Counted from the stretch's first letter, positions 23,464-32,846 are shown. The stretch is 33,678 nucleotides of DNA from Deinococcus aquaedulcis (GCF_019693445.1 NZ_JAHRBL010000024.1:1-33678), one strand, 5' to 3'. The notes: generated from the letters alone by a model not told the origin. Numbers and translations are program-made.

Positions 23464-26400
23464 GTGTCCCCCCCCGCCGAGGAGGCCGTCCCGGGAACCT
23501 TCGCCCTGACCGGCGCGCAGGCCCAGCAACTGCTGACGGTGGCACGCGCCCTGTTCCGCGCCGTCAGCCGCACCGATGTCAAGCGCGTGATTCTGGACGA
23601 GGCCCTGCGCGTCACTGGGGCCTACGGCGGCACCCTGATCAACGTGCTGGACGACCAGACGCTGTATCTGGTGCGTGCCAGCGGCTACGACCAGCCGCTG
23701 GAAGACACGTGGCAGCACTTTCCCATGGACCCGGCTTACCCCGTGGTGCAGGCCATTCAGGAGCGCCGGGCAGTGTTCGCCTCGCTGCCCGAACTGCGCG
23801 GGCGTTTTCCCACCTTCGTGCCGCTGCTGCAGCCGCAGACCCGGGCGGTGGCCGCCATTCCGCTGATGGCGCGCGGACAGGTGCTCTCGGCCCTGACGCT
23901 GTCGTTCCGCGAGGAGCAGGCCCTGACGCCGGAGCGGCAGGCGTTCTTGCTGCTGCTGGTGGACCTGTGCGCCGAGGCCCTGGAGCGCGGGCGCCTGCAC
24001 GACGCCCAGCAGCGCGCCCGCGAACGCGCCACCGTGCTGTCGGAGGTCAGCCGCGTGCTGGCGGCCTCGCTGGACGTGCAGGAGACCCTGGAGCGCATCA
24101 CCACGCAGGTGATTGCCCACCTGGCCGACTGGTGCGCGGTGTACCAGGCCGACGAGGCGGGCCGCCCCCAGCTGGCGGCCGTGGCCCACCAGGACCCGGC
24201 CCGCGTGGCGCGCCTGCGTGGGCTGCTGGCGCGCTTTCCCTCTGATCCGGCGTCGCCGGGCAGCGCCGCCTGGGTTCTGGCGACTGGGCAGGACGTACTG
24301 CTGAGCGTGATTCCCCCCACCCTGCTGGACAGCCTGCCCACCCCGGAGCAGCGCCAGGGGGTGGCCGACCTGGGGCTGCACTCGCTGATTCAGGTGCCCA
24401 TGAACGTGCGCGGGCGCCGGGTGGGGGTGCTGGGCGTGGCGTCCTCGCATCCGTCGCGCACCTACGGCCCCGACGACCTGGAACTGGTGCGCGAACTGGC
24501 CGGGCGCGCCGCCCTGGCCCTGGACAACGCCGAGCTGTACGAAGCCGCGCAGTTCAGCGCGCAGCGCTACCGCTCGCTGGTGGACGCCACGCGCCAGACC
24601 GTGTGGACCAACAGCGCCAACGGCCAGATGCTGGGCGAGCAGCCCGGCTGGGCCAAATTGACCGGGCAGCCGCGCGAGGTCTACGAGGGCGCCGGCTGGG
24701 CCGAGGCCCTGCACCCCGAGGACCGCGCCCCCACCCTGGCCGCGTGGCGCCGCGCCGTGGACGCGCAGGCCATCTACGAGGTTCGACAGCGCGTGCGCGT
24801 GGTGAGCGGCGAGTACCGCCACTTTCATGTGAAGGCCGAGCCCGTCAAGAACGCCGACGGCACCATCCGGGAATGGGTGGGCGTGCACACCGACATCACC
24901 GATCAGCTGGCGGCCGAACAGGAACTGCGTGACCGCGAGGCCCGCTACCGCGCCCTGGTGGAACACGCCGCCGTGGGCGTGGGCCGCACCGACCACCAGG
25001 GCCGCTGGCTGGATGTGAACCACGCGGCCGAAACGCTGCTGGGCTACACCCGCGCCGAACTGCTGCACCTGACCTCTCAGGACGTGACCCACCCCGAGGA
25101 CCGACGCGAGGGCGACACACACCCGTACCACCAGCTGGTGGCCGGGCTGCGCGAGGCCTTTACCCTCGAAAAACGCTACGTGCGCAAGGACGGCGAGGTG
25201 GTCTGGGCCGTGACCACTGTGTCGGCGGTGCGCAGTCCTGGGGGCGAATTCGAGTACGCCGTGGCGGTGCTCAACGACATCACTGCGCGCAAGCAGGCCG
25301 AGGAACAGGCCCGGCAACTGGCCCGGGTGATTGAAGAAACGGGCGACTTTGTGGCCATGGCCAGCCTGGAGGGCGAGGTGCAGTACCTCAACCCCGCTGG
25401 CGGCGCGCTGGTGGGCCTGCCCCAGGACGACGCCCCCGGCCTGCGCGTGGCCGACTGTTTTCTGCCCGGCGACCTGCCGTTCGTGCAGGAGGTGATTCTG
25501 CCCACCACCCGCGCCCAGGGCCGCTGGACCGGCGATTTCCGTCTGCGGCACTTTGGCACCGGCGAAGCCATTGACGTGAATTACAACCAGTTCGTGGTGA
25601 CCGACCCCGCTTCCGGCGCGCCGATGGCCCTGGCGACGGTCTCCCGCGATATCCGCGAGCGCAAGCGCATAGAGGCCGAGGTGCGCGCCCTGAACGTCGC
25701 CCTGGAAGAACGCGTGGCGGAGCGCACGGCCGAATTGCAGCAGGCCAACCGCGAACTGGCGCGCAGCAACACCGAACTGGAACGCTTTGCCTTCGTGGCC
25801 TCCCACGACCTGCAAGAGCCTCTGCGCAGCATCGCGTCCTTTTCTGAACTGCTGGACCGGCGCTACGGCGGGCGCCTGGACGACCAGGGCCGCCAGTACC
25901 TGGGCATCGTGACGCGCGGCGCCCAGCGCATGAAAAGCCTGATTGACGACCTGCTGGTGTTCTCGCGCCTGAACGCCGTGCACGAGCCGTTTACGCAGGT
26001 GGACATGAACGCGGTCCTGCGCGAAGCCCTGGCGCGGCTGCACGCGGCCACCGAGGCGGCAGGCGCGCAGATCAAGGTGGGCCCCCTGCCGGTGGTGTCC
26101 GGCGCCCCCGAGGAACTGACCCGGCTGGTACAAAACCTCCTGGGCAACGCCCTGAAGTTCCGCCGCGACGGCGTGCCGCCCGAGGTGTGCGTGTTGGCGC
26201 AGGCAGAAGCCGGGCTCTGGCACTTCACCGTGGCCGACAACGGCATTGGCATTGAGCCGCAGTACCAGCACAAAGTCTTCGAGATGTTCCAGCGCCTGCA
26301 CATCCGTGACCGCTACGAGGGCACCGGCCTGGGGCTGGCCATCGTGCGCAAGATTGCCGAGCGCCACGGCGGCGCCGTGTGGCTGGACAGCGAGCCCGGG

Positions 26401-26466
26401 CGCGGCACCACCGTGCACTTCACCCTGCAGGCCGATCACCCGCCGGAAGGCAAGGGCTCGGCCTGA
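23464..26466 (+). CDS. Multi-sensor histidine kinase (GAF-GAF-PAS-PAS-PAS)
   Basis: This is a 1000-residue soluble kinase. By eye the order is GAF (about 25-180), GAF (185-360), three PAS/PAC units (about 370-490, 495-620, 625-745, each ending in a PAC-like block such as VHTDITDQLAAEQELRDRE), a coiled coil (RIEAEVRALNVALEERVAER), HisKA with His781 in FVASHDLQEPLRS, and HATPase with LLGNALKF, DNGIGIEPQY and GTGLGLAIVRKI. It has no membrane segment. It should autophosphorylate on His781 and pass phosphate to a receiver, perhaps the one at 20129. I chose the GTG at 23464 because of the 6-base spacing to TACACT; an upstream ATG at 23362 would add 34 residues of low-quality sequence overlapping the promoter region. 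Confidence 0.92.
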   Translation: MSPPAEEAVPGTFALTGAQAQQLLTVARALFRAVSRTDVKRVILDEALRVTGAYGGTLINVLDDQTLYLVRASGYDQPLEDTWQHFPMDPAYPVVQAIQERRAVFASLPELRGRFPTFVPLLQPQTRAVAAIPLMARGQVLSALTLSFREEQALTPERQAFLLLLVDLCAEALERGRLHDAQQRARERATVLSEVSRVLAASLDVQETLERITTQVIAHLADWCAVYQADEAGRPQLAAVAHQDPARVARLRGLLARFPSDPASPGSAAWVLATGQDVLLSVIPPTLLDSLPTPEQRQGVADLGLHSLIQVPMNVRGRRVGVLGVASSHPSRTYGPDDLELVRELAGRAALALDNAELYEAAQFSAQRYRSLVDATRQTVWTNSANGQMLGEQPGWAKLTGQPREVYEGAGWAEALHPEDRAPTLAAWRRAVDAQAIYEVRQRVRVVSGEYRHFHVKAEPVKNADGTIREWVGVHTDITDQLAAEQELRDREARYRALVEHAAVGVGRTDHQGRWLDVNHAAETLLGYTRAELLHLTSQDVTHPEDRREGDTHPYHQLVAGLREAFTLEKRYVRKDGEVVWAVTTVSAVRSPGGEFEYAVAVLNDITARKQAEEQARQLARVIEETGDFVAMASLEGEVQYLNPAGGALVGLPQDDAPGLRVADCFLPGDLPFVQEVILPTTRAQGRWTGDFRLRHFGTGEAIDVNYNQFVVTDPASGAPMALATVSRDIRERKRIEAEVRALNVALEERVAERTAELQQANRELARSNTELERFAFVASHDLQEPLRSIASFSELLDRRYGGRLDDQGRQYLGIVTRGAQRMKSLIDDLLVFSRLNAVHEPFTQVDMNAVLREALARLHAATEAAGAQIKVGPLPVVSGAPEELTRLVQNLLGNALKFRRDGVPPEVCVLAQAEAGLWHFTVADNGIGIEPQYQHKVFEMFQRLHIRDRYEGTGLGLAIVRKIAERHGGAVWLDSEPGRGTTVHFTLQADHPPEGKGSA

Positions 26467-26714
26467 GGAAGAGTGGAGGAGGGGGACTGTGCGAGAGTTC
26501 CTTCCAGAAGCGGAGCAGACATGAAAGGCATCTCGCGCTCGGTCGGGGTCAGCCACCGTTTCCTGCAGGCTGGACGCTGTGCAGAACCCCTCATCGCTGA
26601 ACCCTGTTTGTTTGCCTCAATGAAGTAAAGCCACGTGAGCGCCAGAAACCAGCTTGACACTCACGGCGGCTGTGTAGAGCTGCCCGCAAACCCGCACAGG
26701 AGAGCCTCCTCCTC

Positions 26715-28235
26715 TTATGCCCGCTGGGTGTCGCGGCGGCGGCGTTTGGCGGCGTACATGCGCTCATCGGCCAGGGCCAGCCGGGTGGCCACACTGTCGG
26801 CCTCGGCCCAGCGCACCACGCCGGCGCTGGCGCCCGTGCGCTGCACCGTGATCTGTTTGGCAGCCCCCATCGCCACGTCCACGCGTTCCAGCACGTCGTC
26901 CTCCGGTTGATCGGGGACCAGCAGGGCAAATTCGTCGCCGCCCACGCGGTAGGCCGCGCCGCCTTCGCCTGCCTGCGAGGCCAGTGCAGCGCCGAACACC
27001 TGCAGCAGGCGGTCTCCCTGGGCGTGGCCCTCGGTGTCGTTCACGCCCTTCAGGCCGTCCACATCCACCAGCGCCAGGGTAAAGGGTTCGCCCGCCGTCT
27101 CACGGCCCTCCAGGTCTTCATCGAAGGCCCGGCGGTTAAAAAGTCCCGTCAAGGCGTCCTGGCGGGCCTGTTCGTGGATCTGCTGCAGGGCGGCGTGGCG
27201 CTGCAGGGCGTGGCGGATGGTTCGGCCTGCGGCTTCCAGCAGCGTGCGGTCCCCGGAGCGCCAGTCGGTCACGGCGTGCTCGCGCAGCCGCACCGCCATT
27301 AGCAGGGTGGGCCCAGCCTCGCCCTCGCCTAGCGGCAGCCAGGCCACCTGCGCCACACCCGCCTCAACCACCTCGGGCAGGGCCTGGGGGTGCGCCGCGT
27401 AGTCCTGCAGATACAGCGGCCGGTCCAGCCCGCGCAGGGTGCGGGTCACGCCGCCTTTCAGGTGGGGCAGCTGCTCGGCCAGCGCCAGCAGCTGGGGGGG
27501 CAACCCCGGCTGGTGGTGCGCGGCCTGCACGTTGAAGGTCTCGCCGTGCCACGTCATCAGCGCGGCGTAGTCAGCGCCAATAGCTTCACTGATCAGCGAG
27601 GCCGCCGCCAGCGTGGCCGCCTCTGGTTCCAGGTCCAGGTCCATCAGGCTGCTCACGCCTTCGAGAATGCGGGCCTGTTCCAGCGTGCGGCGCAGTTCGG
27701 TCACCTGCTGGCGCTGGGCGTGGGCGTCGTGCTGCGCTTCCAGCTGCTGCCGGCGCAGTTCCAGCTCATTCATGGCGATGGCCGCCAAGTCCTGCAGGGC
27801 CTGCAGGTCCTCGGGGCCCAGGGGATGGGGCTTGTCGTCGGTCACGCACAGGGTGCCAATGCGGTGCCCCGCCGGGGAAATCAGCGGCGCGCCCGCGTAC
27901 ATGTGGATATGCGGCGCCCCCGTCACCATCGGGTTCTGGCGAAACCGGGGGTCCCGGGGGGCGTCTTCCACGACCAATGGGCCGTCATCCAGAATGGTCC
28001 AGGCGCAGAAGGAATCGTGCCGGGGCGCGGTGGTGTCGCCCAGGCCATAGGCAGATTTGCCCCATTGGCGGTACTGGTCCACCAGGTTCAGCACCGCCAC
28101 CGGTACGTTCAGCACCCGCGCCGCCAGCCGGGTAATCCGGTCAAAGGTCTCGTCCTGGCCGGTGTCCAGAATCTGGTAGCGCGCCAGATCAAGCAGGCGG
28201 CGGTATTCATCTGCTGGCAGGGGAGCGGCGGTCAC
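26715..28235 (-). CDS. GAF-GAF-GGDEF diguanylate cyclase
   Basis: This is a 506-residue soluble protein. Residues about 10-160 form a first GAF domain (FDRITRLAARVLNVPVAVL, HDSFCAWTILDDGPLVVEDA, IGTLCVTD), residues about 195-345 a second GAF-like region, and the C-terminal third a GGDEF domain from QDALTGLFNRRAF with active-site loop YRVGGDEFALLV. No RxxD inhibitory site precedes it at the usual spacing. It should synthesise c-di-GMP. The GTG start at 28235 (VTAAPLPADEY) has TACTGT 5 bases upstream and no Shine-Dalgarno; upstream codons give poor sequence. It is convergent with the histidine kinase. Confidence 0.9.
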   Translation of the reverse strand: MTAAPLPADEYRRLLDLARYQILDTGQDETFDRITRLAARVLNVPVAVLNLVDQYRQWGKSAYGLGDTTAPRHDSFCAWTILDDGPLVVEDAPRDPRFRQNPMVTGAPHIHMYAGAPLISPAGHRIGTLCVTDDKPHPLGPEDLQALQDLAAIAMNELELRRQQLEAQHDAHAQRQQVTELRRTLEQARILEGVSSLMDLDLEPEAATLAAASLISEAIGADYAALMTWHGETFNVQAAHHQPGLPPQLLALAEQLPHLKGGVTRTLRGLDRPLYLQDYAAHPQALPEVVEAGVAQVAWLPLGEGEAGPTLLMAVRLREHAVTDWRSGDRTLLEAAGRTIRHALQRHAALQQIHEQARQDALTGLFNRRAFDEDLEGRETAGEPFTLALVDVDGLKGVNDTEGHAQGDRLLQVFGAALASQAGEGGAAYRVGGDEFALLVPDQPEDDVLERVDVAMGAAKQITVQRTGASAGVVRWAEADSVATRLALADERMYAAKRRRRDTQRA

Positions 28236-28240
28236 ACGCC

Positions 28241-28246
28241 ACAGTA
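28241..28246 (-). promoter_or_regulatory. -10 hexamer for leaderless GAF-GGDEF mRNA
   Basis: On the minus strand TACTGT is followed by 5 bases (GGCGT) and the GTG at 28235, the same layout as the other leaderless starts here. Confidence 0.45.
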
Positions 28247-28309
28247 GACCGCGCCCCCTGACAGCAGACTTGCGCTGAACGGACAATGTGGAAGGTAAAG
28301 GCGGAGAAG

Positions 28310-28327
28310 GCTGGGAAAGCCCGCTCC
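28310..28327 (-). repeat. Motif copy 2, AGCGGGCTTTCCCAGC on minus strand
   Basis: Nearly identical to the copy at 15439-15458; lies about 30-45 bases after the secretin stop codon at 28355 and might help end that transcript. Confidence 0.4.
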
Positions 28328-28354
28328 GAGGTCAATCTTCAGTCACGCACGCCT

Positions 28355-29590
28355 TCAGGGTTTGACAGGCGCAGCCGTTGGCGCCAGAGCGGGCGGGGTT
28401 TCATTCGGGCTCATCACCAGGCGGGGCGTGACCACAATGATCAGGTCACTGCGCCGGGTATCCGTTCGGGTCGTGGTGAACAGTTTCCCCAGTACAGGAA
28501 TGTCGCCGAGGAGTGGCACTTTCTGTTCGCCCGTCACGGTCCGGTCTTCCATCAGGCCGCCAATCGCAATCGGCTCTCCGTTGCCCACGCGCACCGTGGT
28601 CGTGGCTTCCCGCGTGCTGAACTGCGGCACACCCTGGCTGGTCGTGCCGGTTGGCACACTCACGCTGATCGTCAGGTTCGTTTCCACCGTCCCGTCGGGC
28701 GCCACCTTCGGCGTCATGCGCAGCGTAATCCCCGTGGTGATGCTTTGCACGCTGGTGCCGCCACTGCTGTTCGAGGTCACCACGGGCGTGGTTTGCGTGG
28801 AATTAATACGCGCCTCGAGGCCATCAATCGTGGTGATCCGTGGGCGAGCCAGCACCTGCGCGGCGCCACTGGTCTTGAGCAGGTTGATCCCGACACTGAG
28901 GCTCAGGGGGCTGCGGCCAATCGTGCCGATCTTCTTCAGCGACAAGCCTTCGCCCTCGTTCAGTTTGAAGGTGAAGATGCTGTCGTACTGCAACCCCAGG
29001 CTGTCGGTGGTGTCCCGGTTGACTTCCAGGATCTCGGCTTCGAACTGCACCTGTGGCCGGCTGGAATCCAGGTACTTCAGGACACCCAGGATGAGTTCCC
29101 GGTCGGCGGGGTTGGCGATCACGATCAGGCTGCGCTGGCGGGCGTCCACCACCACGCGCGTGCCGGGGTAGATGCTCTGCAGCAAGCCGGCCACCTGGTT
29201 GGGCTCGGCGAAGCTCAGCGGGTAGATGATGGGCGCGCGCTGGTCACTGGCGATGGGCAGCACCTTGCGCTGATCCGGCGGGGTCAGGATCAGGCTGCGG
29301 CCATCCGGGCTCAGGGCGTACAGGGTGCCGTCTGGAATCACAAACTGCAGCGTGCCGTCCTCTTTCATCGAGGTCAGGCCATCTGGGATGGTCGCACCCG
29401 GCGCCATGACGGTGTTGAGCAGGATCAGTCGGCGAGTCACGGGATCCGTCTGATACCGGATCTGTTCAGTCGCCTGAATGACGATGGTGTCGCCCGCGCG
29501 AATCACGGTGACGGGCGTGGGCGTAGACGCGCCCAGCGCGACAGGTGAGAGGGTGAGGAGGAGGGCCAGGGTCAGGGCTTTGAATCGCAT
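28355..29590 (-). CDS. Secretin-domain outer-membrane protein (GspD/PilQ-like, short)
   Basis: This is a 411-residue protein with a signal peptide (MRFKALTLALLLTLSPVALGA). Residues about 120-185 look like a secretin N-domain (IYPLSFAEPNQVAGLLQSIYPG, then IVIANPADRELILGVLKYLD). Residues about 190-395 form the secretin core, with VQFEAEILEVNRD, VLARPRITTIDG, TGITLRMTPKV, GEPIAIGGLMEDR and the characteristic VPLLGDIPVLGKLF. Secretins build outer-membrane gates for type II secretion or type IV pili. At 411 residues it is much shorter than usual PilQ and no pil or gsp partner lies nearby. The ATG at 29590 is preceded by AAGGA at 6-7 bases. The neighbours are exported lipoproteins, so it might serve their export or anchoring, which is inference. 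Confidence 0.92.
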   Translation of the reverse strand: MRFKALTLALLLTLSPVALGASTPTPVTVIRAGDTIVIQATEQIRYQTDPVTRRLILLNTVMAPGATIPDGLTSMKEDGTLQFVIPDGTLYALSPDGRSLILTPPDQRKVLPIASDQRAPIIYPLSFAEPNQVAGLLQSIYPGTRVVVDARQRSLIVIANPADRELILGVLKYLDSSRPQVQFEAEILEVNRDTTDSLGLQYDSIFTFKLNEGEGLSLKKIGTIGRSPLSLSVGINLLKTSGAAQVLARPRITTIDGLEARINSTQTTPVVTSNSSGGTSVQSITTGITLRMTPKVAPDGTVETNLTISVSVPTGTTSQGVPQFSTREATTTVRVGNGEPIAIGGLMEDRTVTGEQKVPLLGDIPVLGKLFTTTRTDTRRSDLIIVVTPRLVMSPNETPPALAPTAAPVKP

Positions 29591-29666
29591 GGAAGATCCT
29601 TAAACGTGGTGCAGCGCACGGCACGGGGGTGAAGGGAAAAGCGAGGGGGACAGGTGCAAGGTGGGG

Positions 29667-31703
29667 TCAGCGAGGCAGCAGCAGGGCACCCTTGCCATCG
29701 GCGGGTTCGAGTTGCAAGTCGGCGCGGCCGGTCTGGCCCCGGGCGGTGTTGAGGGTGACCGGCGCGCTGAGCAGTTCGCCCGCTTCGCCAATCCGGCCGT
29801 CGCCATCGGTGTCTGTGCCCGCCAGAATTTGCACCGGTGCAGCGGGCGGCAGGCTTCCCAAGGCGAACTGGGCGCCGGTAGAGCGGGAGTACGTGATGAT
29901 CTGGCCTGCAGCATTCAGGGCTACCACATACGTCTGCGGGTCATTTTGGGTAGCGCTCGCATTCACCAAACCCCAGCCGGTGGTGAGGTCCATGCCCGGA
30001 ACGCCAAGGTCGGTGGCGTGGCTTTCCAGCACGGCCTTGACCGTGCGGCTGGGCGTGCCCTGGGCCAGCAGCAGGGCCGCAATACCCGCCACCTGGGGAG
30101 AGGCCATGCTGGTGCCCTGCCGAAGTGCGTATGCAGGCTTACCACCCGCGTCAAGGTCAGTGGACAGAATGCCGTCGCGTTCCTTGTTGCTGTCCTGATC
30201 GGCGTTCAGGTCGCCGCCATACGCCGCGATGCGGGTCCCAGGGCCCCGGTTAGCATACCCAGGCTGGTAGGTAGTGACCGGACCGCTCACGCTGGTCACG
30301 GAGATCACTCCGGGAATGTTCGCTGGGGCATAGGGCAGCCCGCCGTCGTTGCCACTGGCCGCCACCACGATCACGCCAGCATCCATGACGCGTTCAACGG
30401 CCTGGGCCAGCAACTCGCTGTACCCCGGGGTGCCCAGCGAGAGATTGATAATTTGGGCCGGCGTGGGGTTAGGCTCTTCTGAATCCAGCCCAGCGGCCCA
30501 GAGCAGGCCACGCACAAGGTCACTGACCGTGCCGCCCTGGGACCCGATCACCCGGACGGGCAGCAGTTTCGCTTCCGGGGCAGCGCCCTGAACCTGTCCG
30601 TTGGCCGCAATCAGACCAGCGACGTGTGTGCCGTGTCCGCTGACGTCCTGCGGCTCACGGTCATTTTCGACAAAGTCCCGACCCGGTAACAGGTTGGCTT
30701 TCAAGTCCGGGTGGTTCAGGGCCACGCCGGTATCCACCACGGCGACCGTGATGCCTTTGCCCTTCGTGCGGGTCCAGGCGTCGGTGACCCCCAGCCGCGG
30801 CCAGTGCCACTGGACGCCGGTTGCTGCCTGGGCGCTGATCCGCTGCGTGTCCTGCACCAGGATGGGCTGGTCGTACTCGGCGGGAATCCCTTGCTGTGCC
30901 AGTGCGTTCAAAGCGTTCGTGGCGGCTTCGACATCGGTGTATGTTGCCACCTGATGGCCGAGAAGGGACCGGGTGGTGGTGAGCCCAGCGGCTGGAACGC
31001 TCGCACCTTTCGGCACGATCAGCACGGCGGTGGGGCGCACAGGTACAGGAGATGTGGGCTGGCTTTGCCCGTTCAGCGCCGCTCCGACCGGCCGTTTGAT
31101 GGTGCCGCTGACGGTCACGGCCTCTTTGCGGATGGTCACGGGCTCACTGGCCCGCTCACCCACCAAGAGACGCACCGTCAGCACGCCGTACAGATCGGTG
31201 GCCATGCTCGATCCGGTGGCGGGTGCACTGACCGTCACGGTCAGCACACCGCCCTTCAGCTCAGGGGACAGCCGTTGCCCGTTGACTTCTACCACCGCAT
31301 CCTTGGGTTGATCGCCCCAGCCCCGGCCACGCAGGGTCAGGGTGCTGCCCTCCAGCGTCGCGGTGGAGAGTTCCGGCACCACGTCCAGCATGACAGTCTG
31401 GTCTTTCACGGTGGGTAGGCTGAGTTCGTACAGGTCGGCTCGTACGGTGGCCGGCAGCGTGAATTGAAGCCCATCGGCCACTGGGACCGCACCTAGAGTG
31501 ATGGCCTCGCCCTTCTCCGGCTTTAGCCGTACCTGTCTGGCGTCTTTTGGTAGCCGGCCGTAGAGGGTGACCTCCTGGCCAGGCGTGGCTGGAGAGGGCA
31601 GGGCCGCTGTTAGAATGATTTCCTCGGCAGGGGGGGAGTCATCCCCACACCCCACGAGCAGGCCAGCCATGAGCAAGGCGGTACTTAAGGCCCAATTCTT
31701 CAT
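29667..31703 (-). CDS. Subtilisin-like (S8) protease lipoprotein
   Basis: This 678-residue protein has a lipoprotein signal with lipobox LVGC and Cys19. Residues about 25-220 are beta-rich with an IPT/TIG-like segment (LEGSTLTLRGRGWGDQPKD). Residues about 310-560 form a subtilase domain with the triad Asp324 in VVDTGVALNHPD, His357 in GHGTHVAG and Ser532 in GTSMASPQVAG, plus ASGNDGG at the oxyanion region. A C-terminal beta-rich domain follows. It should be anchored at the cell surface and cleave proteins there. The ATG at 31703 overlaps the upstream lipoprotein gene stop (ATGA), so the two are co-translated. All catalytic residues are present. Confidence 0.94.
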   Translation of the reverse strand: MKNWALSTALLMAGLLVGCGDDSPPAEEIILTAALPSPATPGQEVTLYGRLPKDARQVRLKPEKGEAITLGAVPVADGLQFTLPATVRADLYELSLPTVKDQTVMLDVVPELSTATLEGSTLTLRGRGWGDQPKDAVVEVNGQRLSPELKGGVLTVTVSAPATGSSMATDLYGVLTVRLLVGERASEPVTIRKEAVTVSGTIKRPVGAALNGQSQPTSPVPVRPTAVLIVPKGASVPAAGLTTTRSLLGHQVATYTDVEAATNALNALAQQGIPAEYDQPILVQDTQRISAQAATGVQWHWPRLGVTDAWTRTKGKGITVAVVDTGVALNHPDLKANLLPGRDFVENDREPQDVSGHGTHVAGLIAANGQVQGAAPEAKLLPVRVIGSQGGTVSDLVRGLLWAAGLDSEEPNPTPAQIINLSLGTPGYSELLAQAVERVMDAGVIVVAASGNDGGLPYAPANIPGVISVTSVSGPVTTYQPGYANRGPGTRIAAYGGDLNADQDSNKERDGILSTDLDAGGKPAYALRQGTSMASPQVAGIAALLLAQGTPSRTVKAVLESHATDLGVPGMDLTTGWGLVNASATQNDPQTYVVALNAAGQIITYSRSTGAQFALGSLPPAAPVQILAGTDTDGDGRIGEAGELLSAPVTLNTARGQTGRADLQLEPADGKGALLLPR

Positions 31704-32815
31704 GGCACCACCAGGCGGCGTTGCTCGCTGTAACTCAGGCTCACGGCCTTGCCACCTTCCATACGTACGCCGGCCACCCACCAGTAGTAGGTCCCAGGTG
31801 CGAGCTTGTCGCTGCTGGCTGGATAGACGGCGCTAAGTTCGCTGGTCATATTTTTTGGGAAGTTAGTCCACTTGGTGACGGCACTGTCCTGGGTGCAGGG
31901 TCGGTCGCACAGGAAGAACAGATAGCCGCTGACGCCCTGGAGCCGGGACCACGTCAGAATGGGCCGTCCATCTGCGATCGTCTGATTCTGGGCGGGGCTG
32001 GCCACCTGCTGCGCATCCAGGAAGACCCCCGTGCCCGCATTGGAGGTGGCCGACTCCGTATTCGTGGCGCCCAAGCTACGCACTGCACCGTACACCCGCT
32101 CGCCGATATCGCTGCCCTCAAGCTGCTCAGAATACCGTTCAGAAGCGATGCTGCCAGCTGACGCCGCCTGGTTCTTGCGGACCTCGTAGGGCCCAGCGAT
32201 GCTCTTCTTCGAGAGCATGATTCGGTAGCCAGCGGCGCCATCTACGGGCTTCCAGGACCATTCTGCCCACAGGGCCCGGCCGGGGGTGGCCTGGGCCCGC
32301 AGGGTGGGGGCAGCGACAGGCGCAGGGGCAGCGGTGTGGGCGGCGTGGATCTGCCGGGGATCAATCAACGCGCCTGGTCCCTTCTGTCCCAGACTCTGCC
32401 CGGTCACATTGGCAGGAAGGTTGTAGGCCACCAGGTATTCCAGGGTGGGCGCGGTGGCATTCTGGAGGGTGACACGTACAGGGGTGCTTTCACCTTCGGC
32501 GCCCCCTACGAAGGCTTTGGCATAGATCTCCAGTTCACTGCCCACCGGGTAGGGGGCGGTGTTCCAGCGGACAATGTATGGGCGGGTGTTGGCACTGCCG
32601 ATGAGGACACCGTTTTCCTTGCTGTCCCGCTTGCGGGCGTAGACGCGGACTTCCCCTTTGACATCGTCGTCTAACGTGGCCTGAATGGCGCTGGTGCCGC
32701 TGAGCACGGCGTCGTTGGCGGGCGTGATCAGGGTGACCGAGGGCGGGGGGCCACCGTCGCCACAGGATGAAAGCAAGAGACCAGTAAGGAGAGGAAGGAG
32801 CCAGCGTACAGCCAT
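31700..32815 (-). CDS. Lipoprotein with Ig-like and Fn3-like regions
   Basis: This is a 371-residue protein with a lipoprotein signal (MAVRWLLPLLTGLLLSSC, lipobox LSSC, Cys18). The mature start PPSVTLITPANDAVLSG is a bacterial Ig-like domain, and later segments (ALWAEWSWKPVDGAAGYRIM and PILTWSRLQGVSGYLFFL) are Fn3-like, with the W-x-P-V-x-G-A-x-G-Y pattern. No enzymatic motif is seen, so a structural or binding role at the cell surface is likely. Its 3' end overlaps the protease gene by ATGA. I used the ATG at 32815 since it opens the signal peptide; no clear Shine-Dalgarno precedes it. Confidence 0.85.
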   Translation of the reverse strand: MAVRWLLPLLTGLLLSSCGDGGPPPSVTLITPANDAVLSGTSAIQATLDDDVKGEVRVYARKRDSKENGVLIGSANTRPYIVRWNTAPYPVGSELEIYAKAFVGGAEGESTPVRVTLQNATAPTLEYLVAYNLPANVTGQSLGQKGPGALIDPRQIHAAHTAAPAPVAAPTLRAQATPGRALWAEWSWKPVDGAAGYRIMLSKKSIAGPYEVRKNQAASAGSIASERYSEQLEGSDIGERVYGAVRSLGATNTESATSNAGTGVFLDAQQVASPAQNQTIADGRPILTWSRLQGVSGYLFFLCDRPCTQDSAVTKWTNFPKNMTSELSAVYPASSDKLAPGTYYWWVAGVRMEGGKAVSLSYSEQRRLVVP

Positions 32816-32846
32816 AAGTTTCAGTCTGGCACCCTTCGCTGTCTCA

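Noticed and set aside
23410..26556. 1048-residue open frame antisense to the histidine kinase
   Set aside because: Long antisense frames are expected in GC-rich genes with strong GC3. Its translation is rich in His, Gln, Val and Gly without any domain, while the plus strand encodes an unmistakable kinase.
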